From the NCBI RefSeq assembly GCF_002776525.5, contig NC_045441.1, forward strand, positions 122,431,655 through 122,495,654: 64,000 nucleotides of DNA. The letters run 5' to 3'. Position 1 is the stretch's first letter. Each line of letters starts with the position of its first letter. Both the position numbers and the translations under genes were made by a program. Below the pieces are notes generated by a model, which was not told where the DNA came from, ran no database searches, and saw only the letters and a list, made by a program, of their open reading frames with translations. This document shows, piece after piece, positions 44,128 through 55,604 of this stretch. This DNA is from Piliocolobus tephrosceles. Taxonomy: Eukaryota > Chordata > Mammalia > Primates > Cercopithecidae.

Positions 44128-44438
44128 TTTTTTTTTTTTTTTTTTTTTTTGAGACAGTCTCACTCTGTTGCCCAGGCTGGAGTGCAGTGGCATGACCTCA
44201 GCTCACCATAACCTTTGCCTCCCAGGTTCAAGGGTGTCTCCTGCCTCAGCCTTCCAAGTACCTGGGATTACAGGCGTGTGCCACCACACCTGGCTAATTT
44301 TTGTATTTTTAGTAGAGATGGGTTTTCACTATGTTGAGTAAGGCTGGTCTGGAATTCCTGACCTCAAGTGATCAGGAATCAGAGCCTTGGCCTCCCAAAA
44401 TGCTGGGATTACAGCTGTGAGCCACAGTGCCCGGCCTA
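44128..44438 (-). mobile_element. Alu, antisense, inside an old L1
   Basis: Long poly-T (over 20), GAGACAGTCTCACTCTGTTG, ending GTGCCCGGCC. The flank TTATGTGATTTTT occurs on both sides (44119 region and 44438 onward), a target-site duplication. Confidence 0.95.
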
Positions 44439-44811
44439 TTATGTGATTTTTGATGTAAGAAAACTTTTTTCCATCCCAATGTCATAAGAGAATCTCCTAT
44501 GTTTTCTTCTTTAACCCATCGAAAGTCTATTTTTATATATAGTACCAACTGAGGATCTGATTTTATCTTTCTTCTATATAGTTGCTTGGCTCAGGCTGTT
44601 TATTGAATCCTTTTTCTACTGATTTATGATGCTATTTTGGTTACACAGCAACTTTTCACATATGCATGGATCTGTTTCTGAGCTCTTTATTTTGTTTAAT
44701 GGTATTATTTGTACCTGCACCCAAACCGTGCTGTTTTAACTCCTATAACTTTATAATACATCTTGATAGGAAGTGAAGAGATTGTCTCTTGCTCTTCAAA
44801 ATTGTCTTTGT

Positions 44812-45012
44812 GGCCAGGCATGGTGGCCCACGCCTGTAATCCCAGCACTTTGGGAGGCTGAGGTGGGCAGATCACTTGAGGTCAGGAGTTCGAGACCATC
44901 ATGGCCAACATGGTGAAACTCCATCTCTACTAAAAATACAAAATGTAGGTGGGATTACATGCCTGTAATCCCAGCTAGCTCAGGAGGCTGAGGCTGGAGA
45001 ATCACTTGAACC
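44812..45012 (+). mobile_element. 3'-deleted Alu, sense strand
   Basis: GGCCAGGCATGGTGGCCCAC to GAGAATCACTTGAACC. The end of the right monomer and the tail are absent, so this copy was cut by a later deletion. Confidence 0.92.
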
Positions 45013-45339
45013 TTCAATAGCTAATAGATAGAATTTAAGAGAATTATCTTTGCAATGTTAAGTCTCCTTATCTGTGAACATATTCCTTTCATTTATTAAA
45101 ATCTTCGTTTGTGTCCTTTAATAATGCTTAGCGATATAGTCCTTAGAGGTGTCGCATGTATTTTGTTAGATGTATTTCTGGGTATTACATTTTTTTGCTG
45201 TTGTCTTTTAAAACAGTAGCTATTTATTTATTAAGGTTTCTAGTTACTGGTTGCTGGTGCATAAGGATGTGATGTATTTTTCTTTTTTAATTGACCTTAT
45301 ATTTCCCTGAACTGATTCCCAATACTGTCTGCCTGAAAA

Positions 45340-45600
45340 GTGATGACTTATTTTTTAAGACCTGGCTCAAATTTCATCAACTCTTTGAATGTCCCAAGAT
45401 ATTCAGATAGCTAGGTGCTTTTCTTTATGAAAAAGACATCAGCTCATATGTTTCATTTTAATATAATTCCTTTTGTTGGCGTGGTAGGTCATTGAGGGTA
45501 GGGGTTGTGTCTTACCTATTTTTGTCTGCCCTGTTCCCAGCATAGTGTAGCTCGTATAGTCAGAGTTCACAAATCATTAGCTAAATGGGTGACTGTGTGG
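45340..45600 (+). mobile_element. L2, sense strand
   Basis: AAGACCTGGCTCAAATTTCATC, GTCATTGAGGGTAGGGGTTGTG and TGCCCTGTTCCCAGCATAGTG are L2 3' blocks in order. Confidence 0.75.
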
Positions 45601-45674
45601 AAGACTTTAATCCCACTACAGAAAGAAAAAGGTGTTTCTTTTATGGGAGCTTTGTTCTGTTTTTTCTTCTCTGG

Positions 45675-45717
<43 letters not shown>

Positions 45718-45720
45718 TTA
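45675..45720. repeat. ATTT microsatellite, about 11 units
   Basis: Uninterrupted (TTAT)n run of 46 bases. Its purity and length make length polymorphism likely. Confidence 0.97.
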
Positions 45721-45774
45721 ATGGCAAGATTCTCTAGTGTCTAACCTTTCCTTTTTGTAGTAATTAAATGAATG

Positions 45775-45900
45775 ACAATGATAACAATAGCTAGTATGTA
45801 TTGAGCACTTACTATGTCCTGGTACTATCTGAAATATGTTACATTTGTTACCTTATTTCTCTCAACTACTCCACTTCTGATATTACCATTTTATAACTTT
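45775..45900 (-). mobile_element. MIR, antisense strand
   Basis: GTATGTATTGAGCACTTACTATG, CTGGTACTATCTGAAATATG and CTCTCAACTACTCCACTTC match the reverse MIR 3' half. Confidence 0.75.
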
Positions 45901-47639
45901 GCATGTTCTGGGGAGTTGGCATATCCCAAAAAACAATGATTTGTATATCCCAATATGCAAAAATTTCGTGAAGGTAGGATTTAAAGTGCACTTAAAAGGT
46001 TGGAGATATCTTCAACTTGGTCTGTTGTATGTAAGATTAAGTAGTAAGCTCTATAATTGCTCTTTCATTGGACTTCACGTGGAAAGCAGTCACATTTTCT
46101 TTCCCCATGGTTATGTACTATTAGAAGTAAAATCTACTTAAGGCATCTCAAGGGTCCAAATGGAAATCTTTGCTAAAAGACATCAGAGGAAAGTGAAGAC
46201 AAAACAATCTAGTCTTCAAAACCCCCTGATTTCCTTGGATTTGTTTGTCAGAAGATTTTGCATTTCCATTTTAAGGCAGATGCAGATGCTTAGTAATTTA
46301 ATCCCTACTCAGAATAGATTAATAAATCCAGAGTAAATAACTCTGTGGTGACCCATTGCTCTTGGCAGCTCCTGCTATTCCTACTTCACCATCAGACTGG
46401 TCTGGTAGCTATAGGCTTGGCTTCTAGGTGAGATATTTGTTTCTTCTTTTGATATGATAACCCGAGTATTGCATAAAATAATTAAATTGTCATGACAGGG
46501 AATGTCTGCAAATAGGTCTGGCCTTTTGTTTCTTTCTTCAAGGTAAACAGCTGCTGTTGGCTTATGAAAAGCTAAAAGTGATCCAACAAGAAGCCTGTAT
46601 CCGTCACATTGAAATCAGAGACTTGATTAATATTGTAGCCTGTAGCTTTGTGATATGTGCGGTTTAAATTAGACCTTTGCAGTCATTGTGTAGGGTTGAT
46701 GCAAGCACATTAATGACATAATTTCTGGTTGCAGCATCACATTTCTGCAGTCTGTCCTTTGTATTCCACTCACATTAATTGAAGTAATTTTGCCAGTGAA
46801 GCGTGTTTCAAACCTCTGCATTTAAATTGAAATTTTAATTCCCTTATTGTCTTGAAAAGACGGCTGAAGATGCCTTGTTACAGGTTTCATTATCACTCAG
46901 AACACTTCAGCTGCTGGTTCTAATGTACAAAGAGTGATTAATTCTGGGAAGAATTATTAATATAAGAATAGCAGCTTCTTCCCAGTGGCATGAGCTAACC
47001 AGGAAGGTATTTCATGATAGTTAATATTTTCATAAACTTTTTTTTTAAAGGGAAAATTTGTGTAGAAGTCTGCATCAAACTAAAATTGCACAGATGAGCT
47101 TTGAAAACCACTTACACAAGTTCTGATTTATCATCCCATAGAAGTCAATTCATAATTGCATTCAATCAGTGGAAACCAAGCCAGTGCAAATAGTTTTGAA
47201 GCACTTTAGCTGACAGTCACAAGGCTTGTGACTAAAATAATTTTTTCATTTCTAAGCCTTCCTGAGATTGTAGAGATTTTGAATGTCTCTTAATCATTTT
47301 GTCTGTCTTTATTTATAAGCCTTTTAAAAAGAATCCATAGCTGTATAGTCAGATAAGGATTATTATGATAATTATAATAACAACTTATATTTATATAGCT
47401 GCCTTCTTCCCAGAGGATCCCAGAGTGCTTTGCTGAGAGAATGGTGTAATGGAATTATTTCACTTACACTGTGAAAATGTGGCCATATCTGGGATAGAGA
47501 GAGTAGGGCAGCTATTTAATTGAATAGTTTTCTAAGACTTTATGTAATAAAATAAGTATATTTGTAGTATTTTTAGTTAACAAGATCCTTTGGATTTGGA
47601 TAACATGGTGGGTTGTGAATGTCAGCATGGGTCTTAATT

Positions 47640-47820
47640 TGGATTAGGTTGTCTGATGCTGGAATCCCAGCTTTGGCTCTTAGTAGCTGGATGACTTGTG
47701 GTTAGTAATTTATCTTTGCTGAAAGCTGGAGTTAATAATAATAAATATATCTCCAAAGGTTGTTGAATGGATTAAGTGAGATATTAAACTGTGTACATAA
47801 AGTATATGCAGTATAAAGTT
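47640..47820 (+). mobile_element. MIR, sense strand
   Basis: GATGCTGGAATCCCAGCTTTGG, TTAGTAGCTGGATGACTTG, TTGTTGAATGGATTAAGTGAG. Diverged MIR body. Confidence 0.75.
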
Positions 47821-49614
47821 TTTGAAATGTTATTTACAATAAATCGATAAATTTTACTGACATTGTAGGAAATGATATGATGATTGCTTCCATGTTATAA
47901 TCTCAAAAACTGTCTCGGAACTGGACTTCTTTTGAGCTAGTAAAAGTTGAAGTACAGTTGGGTTAAGCAGTTTAGCTTCCTTTTTTTCTTGGCCCAACAT
48001 GGATATACCTAAATGAAAGACCAGCCCACCTTTTTTAAAGTTAAAGGAACTCTTGTGGGTGGATAGGGTTTTTCTCAGAAAGCAATTCTAGTCTACTCTA
48101 ACATAGGCACAGATGGGCCACCAAGACCCACAATTCTGTGTTATATTTCTAGGATTTGGCATGGACAAATTTCAGATTCTGTGTCATCAGTTACCTACTC
48201 GGCTTACATTAAAAATATGTTCATAGGGTACCCATTGATTGTATAATCATGAGCGATGTAATTTGTTGGTAAAGTATCCAAGATGAGCTTGTAAAATCTA
48301 CTTTTAGGTAAGTAAATATGTTAATCCACAGGTATCATCACTAGATATAAGCCAGGTCACTACTGGAAGGTGTTTGTCATCAGAACATGTTAGTGTTAGA
48401 AGAGTTGGTGTTAAGCTATTGTTTCTGTGAGTGCTTAGATAGCAGGACCAGTGGACCAGTGAGGTTGCTTCTATTTGTGTCAATAAAACTGTGTCATTAG
48501 CAAATAGACTGATCTTATTTTCTCTTCTTTATGCACAAGGAGTGGGTGATCATGCATCCACTGTGAAATGATTAATGTGCAAGCAAGAAAAAAGGGGACC
48601 AAAACATAAATACATCCCTTTTATCTGGCTTGAAAGTTTCTGAGATCTCACAGAATTGTTTTTTCTTATTACTCTGGGAAAAGTATCGACGTGAAAGCTC
48701 TGTAGATAACAGGAGCTGGAATATTCTAGTGAGCTTATTGAACTAAACCTGAAAGTGGTTCAGTGACTGTACAACAATGTTCCAATATTCCATATGGATT
48801 TTCCACAACATGATAAAAATATATCAGTGATCAATAATGAAATAGCCATTACTAAAGCCCATCTGTTCCTAGTGTAGAAGAGCAGCTTGAAAGACTGAGG
48901 CCAATATTCTATGCTAATAATTTATCAGGAAAGAATCTGGCACATATTTTGATAAAGAGACAAATGATTGGGTCTTTAACATGTGATAATGCCATTGTTG
49001 ATAACTTCTGTTGTTGGTATGTGTTTGTGTGAAGGTGGCCTTAACCGTGGAGGATATTACTAGCTAGTAGGTAGAGACGGATGGTGACCAAATAGTGTCT
49101 CTCATATTATATTAAGTACTATGGAGAAAAATACAGTAAGACAGGGAGACTGGGAGTTGGGGTAGGGGTAGTGTAGTTTGCTATTTAAATAGGGGTGGTC
49201 AGCTGTAGCTGCTTTTAGCCGCATTTGGGACCCCTCTTCATTCTTCCCTTCAAAAATACTTAGGAAAAGCTGAAAATAAAATGAGTAACTTGGTTTTTTT
49301 ATATCTACAATTAAGTGAGTAGGTTTGTGACAGCTTTATTTTTCTCTTATAGAGTAAAAGTGCAGGGCTTTTTAGTAGCTTATTTTTCATGCTGCTCGAG
49401 GCCCTTTTTATTTATATTTGTTTTTGAAGGCTGGGGTTTTTGGAAACCAGTTTGTTTGATAGGCACCTGGTTATTGTGTTAGTTTTCCTTTTTTTTAAAA
49501 TTTGCTTTTTTAATCTGCTATTCATTTGCCTCTTTTATTTTAAAGCCAATGGAAATTCTGTTTTATTGCACTAAAGCCTACGAGGTTCAGCAATTTCCAT
49601 TTGGCTTGCTTGCT

Positions 49615-49795
49615 GTGGGGCAATGATTCCCACACTGCATATTAGGGGATCTTGCAAGAATTCTAAACTCAGGTCACATCCCAGACCAGTTAAATAAAAA
49701 TCTCTAGGGGTAGGCCACTGACTTCAGTTATTGACACTCTCCAGGTAATGCCAATATGCAGACAAAATTGGAACTATTGGTGTAGAGTGTAGCTT
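49615..49795. mobile_element. MER5/MER20-like nonautonomous hAT element
   Basis: GGGGATCTTGCAAGAATTCT, CTCAGGTCACATCCCAGACC, CTCTCCAGGTAATGCCAATATG and CAAAATTGGAACTATTGGTG follow the pattern of short Charlie-type elements. The exact family is not fixed. Confidence 0.6.
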
Positions 49796-50234
49796 GTTCT
49801 GTGGAATTCAGCAAAACTTATTTTTCTTGTCTTCATTTAGTGACAGCGGTAAGTAGTTGAAAACCAAGTATTTATGTAAGACACACATCACATGGTGATA
49901 TTCACTTTTATGTAGAAGTTTATTGTTTGAAGTTGCTTTGTTGCCATAGTTTATTGTAGTTTTGGGATAGAGCTGAGTATTTGGCTTTTATTCTGATTTT
50001 ATAGTCTGATTATTTGGTCAAATAGATTTAGTAGTTAAATGAGATGATTTAGTAGTTAACTCACTTAGTTTTTAAATGAGATGATTCTCCAAGTTTGGAC
50101 TGACTTGCACTCTTCAGAGCTGTCATCTTTGATGCTCTGATTTGTGTATTTTTGCTATGGGTCCTGATATGACCTACTGCAGGGATTTAATGGATTGAAA
50201 TTAGAGAATATGTTTATTAATTGACAAGTGGTGG

Positions 50235-50500
50235 CTGTGTATAGTGTGTCATAGTGGAAGCAAAGTGGATTTAAAAGCAAGAATTCTTAGTTCTAGTCCT
50301 GATTCAACGACTTACCAGTTACTTGAGCTTAGATAAATAAATTACATTATCTCTCTGTTTTAGTATCCTTATCTGTAGAACAGATAAACAGATACTTACC
50401 TGTCTACATTATAGAATGGTTATAAGAATAAAAGTGAAATATAGTACAGGAAGAGTGCTTTGTAGAATACAAAGCAGTATAAAACCTTAAACGATGTAGG
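50235..50500 (+). mobile_element. MIR, sense strand
   Basis: GTGTGTCATAGTGGAAGCAAAG, TTCTAGTCCTGATTCAACGAC, TATCCTTATCTGTAGAACAG and ATAGAATGGTTATAAGAATAAAAG follow the MIR order. Confidence 0.75.
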
Positions 50501-51760
50501 TATCATCGTCGTCACTTCCCAGTGCCAGGTAAAAAGAAAATGCAGGAGTCTGGGCTTGTTTACACTGAGCAGCATTTCTATTCTGGTGCTACCATCATTA
50601 ATGCATACGTGTTTTAATCAGATAAACCAAGTGTGACTGTGTTTGCACACTTGAGTCTACAGGAAGAATGTTCTAAGTCAAGAATAATGCCTAAGTCATT
50701 TGCTGCCATCCTCCATCATATTTGTGGTTTCAACCTCACATACGACCTTTCTTGAACAGATTTTTGATTGGTCAGTCTGTGGCCAGATGGGAACTAGATA
50801 TTTGTGTAAATTGCAGCCGATGACAACCATGTTGTTGATGGGGGACTTCAGTCTCAACTTGAGATGGTCTGAGAATGCTAATCAGTAGCTTTTGCTTGGC
50901 TTGACAAGATAGGAGGAGCTTGTTAAAGAAGTCTGTTTTCTCTGAGATTCATCCCAATACTAATTACTTGTGGTTGCCTAGCTCTTGAAATGAAAGCCAT
51001 ATTCCTCTATCATTCCTTTGTGGGATTTTAATAGTTCATGTTAGTAAAGAGCTGTGTAAGTGCTGAGCATTTCTAATGGATTTGGGGCTCTTGCAGAGTG
51101 TGGGCGAAATTGTCTTGATTGAAGTGCGAGCCCGAAGTGATTCTGAGACCTCCTTTGCCAACTCTTAAAAAGAGAGTTGTTCTGTAACTTTTCCTTATCC
51201 CAGAGTAACAAATAACATGACGGGATGAGTGACTTTAGGATGCTTGTTAAAAAAGAATGGCTTTTCTAGTGGTCTCTTCTATTGCATTTTGTAGTAGAAA
51301 CCTAGGTTTTAATGCTCTCTTACAGAGCACTGACGGGAACTGGGAATTGAAGGGACCATGAGGTTAGGAACAAAAGACGTTTTTTTTCTAGGTTTTCCTA
51401 TGAGCAGTTTACAGTTATCTTTCTCTTACCATGTTAAGTATAGTTTAATTTCATCAGGAAAGTAATTGTGAACAGATCTGTTACAAGGCCTTTTAGAAGA
51501 AATAAGGCTCTTAATGTGGAATTATGCATCAGAACCCCTAGAACTATGCATAGCTTAGGACTTGGGAATCTACTTGTAGAATTGTATTTTAAGGAAATAA
51601 TTAAGAATTGTTAACTGTTTTGTGTCACAAATATGTATACAAGGATACTTATCACAGTAAGATCTATGAAAGTAAAAAGATTAGCAATGACTTAAATATA
51701 GGGAAGTGGTTTAAGTCATTGTATATTCATACTCATGGACTAGTATGAAAATACTAAATA

Positions 51761-52066
51761 GGGCCGGGCGCAGTGGCTCGCGCCTGTAATCCCAGCACTT
51801 TGAGAGGCCGAGGCCGGCGAATTATGAAGTCAGGAGATCGAGACCATTCTGGCTAACACTGTGAAACTTCGTCTTTACTAAAAATACAAAAAATTAGCTG
51901 GGCGTGGTGGCGGGCGCCTATAGTCCCAGCTACTCAGAAGGCTGAGGCAGGAGAATGGCGTGAACCCAGGAGGCGGAGCTTGCAGTGAGAAGAGATTGCG
52001 CCACAGCACTCCAGCCTGGGGGACGGAGTAAGACTCTGTCTCAAAAAAAAGAAAGAAAGAAAGAAA
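51761..52066 (+). mobile_element. AluY-like element, sense strand
   Basis: GGGCCGGGCGCAGTGGCTCG start, GAAGTCAGGAGATCGAGACC and GGCGGAGCTTGCAGTGAG, with many CpGs retained, so one of the youngest repeats here. Target-site duplication GAAAATACTAAATA (51747-51760 and 52067-52080). The tail has become a (GAAA)n microsatellite. Confidence 0.97.
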
Positions 52067-53993
52067 GAAAATACTAAATATAATGTTTAGGGATAGGCAC
52101 ATGCTCCCAGTGTATTGCCAAATGGAAAAAGCATGTTTAGAAACAAGTATTTTTGCAAACACTTTGCATGGAAAAATGATTGGAAGGAATTAGGTTAAAA
52201 TATATTATTATTGCATCAGATGAGTGACAATATGATGATCTTTTTCTTTTGTAATTTTCTGTGCTTTTCAAGTTGTCTTGGTTGAGTAGGTATTATTTTT
52301 GTAATTTGGGAGAAATGCAAAGCTTAAGAAAAAAATACCATTCTAGGCCTCACATTTTTTTAATCTGTGAAATTAGGGTGGGACCTCAGTCTCGACAACC
52401 TTTAAAGGTCTTTTTCAATAGGAAGTTCTTACTTTTCATCTCTCAGATACTGCTGTTCTGTGAGGCTCAGGCTGATAGAGTATCTTAGAAGACTTGTCTG
52501 TCCCTACTTTAGGAGGGAAAAAAAAAATATTACTTTTTCTTTAATAAAATATGGGAATTATTTGTGGCAGAATGCCCTGATGTTTAAGGGGGAAAAACAA
52601 AAAAACCAACAGCAAAACAGGGAACCCCGAAGAATGCTTAAGAATAACTTAGTAAGGTGATATGTTTTTAGAACAAGTCTGCATTTCATAGTAGTAATGA
52701 GATGAGATCTTTCATGAAGGAAGAAGTCACATTTGATCCTGTTTTTGAGTTTTATTTTCTAAACTAGATCTGAAGATACTTTAAAGAAGAAATTCACAAG
52801 TAAAGGGCCTTTTCTTTGACAGCACTTTATCTTGCGGGCCCCCCTCCCTTCATTCACTTATCAATAACTTCATCTAATTTGCCTTATCCTGTAAATTCCA
52901 TTATCTCCCTGGCAGTCTATTGCATTAAGCCCTTAGTACCTAATATCGCCTCATTTACATTGACACATGCTTGACCTCAGTCCTTCTCCTCTCTTTGTTA
53001 ATGCACCAACAAGCACTGATATCTCTCTGGAGCATTATCATTTGCTGTTAGCTCAACTAATAACAACCCTTCATTTGAGCTGATGAAGGTTTATTAAATA
53101 AAAACATGCAATAACCTGGCAGTAATGAAGGGAGAAGGGAGGTAGACAGCATCCTTTTAATGGTGAGAGTACACCAAGTCTGCTTTATAGGTATTGGTTT
53201 TCCTAAGGGAGATAGGGCATCTGAATGGGTCTGATCGATATTATTTTGTCAGGCTGATTTAAGAATGGGCATTTTTGATTGTCTTACTTGATCACTGCTG
53301 ATTAGCATATAGGCTGAGGAGTTAGGGGAAAAAAGTGTTCTTGCTCCAGGCACTTGGCCTTGCTCCTGATGCAGCTATTTTTGAAAGTCTGCCTTCAGTA
53401 CCAGATTGTCAATAACCCTGAGGCTTTCAGGCAGTGGCAAAGCTTAGCCATAGGGAGCCAGAAACTTCATCTTAGTCTTCTCCAATGAAGCTGAAATCAG
53501 AGATTGTTTTTCCCATAGATCCTGCAAGAGTCCCTGAAAGTTTCACAATAGCCCTGACCCTTGAATGAATCCCCTTTATTTTCCCTTGCATGTCCCATAC
53601 TCTTATTCCCCCTGACCACCATTTTTACACGAAGACCAGTCTACTGGTGTCATGCTGTAAACAAAAGTTATGTGGATGATGTTATTAGGTTTATATTAAC
53701 ATTTGGGATTTTTGGGTTCACTTGCTTGCACATTTATGTCACATACATATATATTGTGGTATATTCTACTAGTAAAATTGTTCCTAGTTTATCTGTTGCA
53801 GTTAAATACATAGAGTTCTATAAAGGCTACAATGTTTTGCAAAAAGTGCTGTGATGTCCCAGATGTATCAAAGCTTTCAGACTTGCTGCTACAGCTGTTA
53901 GATTGGACCTTAGGAAATAACCAGTATTTGATCATTTTTAACTTGTAAAAACAGTATTTTCTTATGGTTCAAGTTAATAATGTGATAGATACC

Positions 53994-54027
<34 letters not shown>
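53994..54027. repeat. AT dinucleotide microsatellite
   Basis: (AT)n of 34 bases with one C interruption, followed by a T-run. Likely polymorphic and prone to melting. Confidence 0.95.
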
Positions 54028-55586
54028 TTTTTTTTTTCTAACCTGCATTATTTGTTTTACTAGTTTCTGTCTGATAAAGATAAAAGTTTCTGCCTTGGGA
54101 AGAATAACATGTAGCAAAGTAGAAATAGTTGGTGAGTGAATGATCTGGGATTCTTGACTCCTGTGTGATAAATATCTTCGCTGCTTGCTTAGACCTGAGT
54201 CGGAATCATTCCGCATTTACTGGGAGACCTGGAGGCTTCTTGTGCCCACCCAGGACTCCCTGATCCTGAAGGTGGACACTTGGGGGTGGAGGCCCTCTAG
54301 GGGAGCAGGGCCTAAAACCACTGGAGGTTGCCTTCCAGCAGTGCAGGGGCAGGCAGCAGCAGGTGGGTGACCTGGGCACTAAGTAAATCTAGGGCTTCAG
54401 GGCATGTTTCTTTTGTTCATAGCCAGAGATTTTGTGGTGTTCTTATTTATTAAATAGTTGAGACTGCTCAAAAAGTTTGTTTAACTGTGTCTTATATATA
54501 TGTAAGAAGGGAGAAGGTATCAATTTTCTGGAGTAGCCTAATTTCATATGTTTTTTACTGCAACTCCAAGGTAGACCATGGCAACATTTTCAGAATGGTT
54601 ATGTTGTCTTCCTAGAAAAATGTTTCCTTAAGGGAGATTTACTGACCTAGTGAAAAGTGATAAAACATTTTGGAACCATATAATTTTCAGAGTCCTCAAG
54701 GAAATATTTGTTTTGGATTCAACAATGGCAATACATTTGCTTTCCTTAGGAAACAGTGTTGCCAAAATAAGCATATTCATTAGCTACCAGATGGTTTAGT
54801 TATCAGTTGTGTTTTTTGTTTATACACAAATTTTTCTTCTTTTTTTGGCTTGAACCTTATTTCTATTCAGAAACTGTTACTCATGTCATTTACCTTTGTG
54901 TGTCTTACTCACCTCAACTAGAAAAATTAAAAGATCAGTAGTTTCTTTTACAACATTTCTTCAACAAAGCAGCTGCTGAGAATGGCCAAGTTTAGTGTTC
55001 CTCCAAGATATTTACAGTGGTTCATGTCAGAACACAAAACTAGATCTTTTTACCTGATAAGCATGATTAAGATTGGCTAAAGACAAGCATTTAACTATGA
55101 AATAATTATTTCCTATGTTTTACACTAAAATGAAGTTGAGAAATAGACATTGGGAAAGAAAATTTAAGGGTATGGTGGTTCCTAATTGCAAATATTTTCT
55201 TTTGTTGTAGACTTATATCTCAGCTCAGGGAAATGTTTTTGAATTCTTGATTATATACATTTTAACTGTGTATTTGACCTATTCTTTTAGTTATAGAAAC
55301 ATTTTTGGAATTTTTGTTTTCTTACATGGGTAGGTTTCTAATAGCAAAACATACTTTCCTGTTCAATATCATGTGATAAAACGTTTGGAAAATGTTTGCT
55401 GATCTTCATAATCCTAAAGGAAATATTTATTTTCAGCTCTAAAACAGATTTCTATTATCTATCTGAGCAGTTTCCAACTGTGTTGACTAGAACATTAATA
55501 TTCTATTAGATGGTAATAGGTGTTCTGTGAAAAAATTCACTGGTAGTGATATCTTTTTTCCTCCAAAATGCATGTAAAACTACCTA

Positions 55587-55604
55587 TATCTATCTATCTA
55601 TATG
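55587..55604. repeat. Short TATC microsatellite
   Basis: TATATCTATCTATCTATATG, about four TATC units. Confidence 0.85.

Larger units (their letters stand above)
43955..45250 (-). mobile_element. Old L1 (L1M-type), antisense, split by two Alus
   Basis: GATTGCAAATATCTTCTCCC, then after the first Alu CCCATCGAAAGTCTATTTTTA and CTGTTTATTGAATCCTTTTTC. After the second comes TTATCTGTGAACATATTCC, running backwards through the ORF2 reverse-transcriptase region. The frame is destroyed. Confidence 0.8.
45905..51746. other. Transposon-poor intronic block
   Basis: Nearly 5.9 kb without any Alu, L1 or LTR, holding only two MIRs and one MER5-like element. The 46500-47250 part is rich in TAAT-type homeodomain cores (ACATTAATGACATAATTTC, CACATTAATTGAAGTAATTT) and E-boxes (AACAGCTGCTG). 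Candidate conserved noncoding sequence, judged by texture only. Confidence 0.5.

Noticed and set aside
49728..49752. CTCTCCAG|GTAATG as a further recursive-splice site
   Set aside because: It falls inside a MER5-like element whose consensus carries CAGGTGATG, so the AG|GT is inherited from the transposon, and the donor half is poor.
50508..50535. GTGCCAG|GTAAAA as a recursive-splice site
   Set aside because: The upstream tract is interrupted by purines and the site is at the edge of a MIR, so too weak to list.
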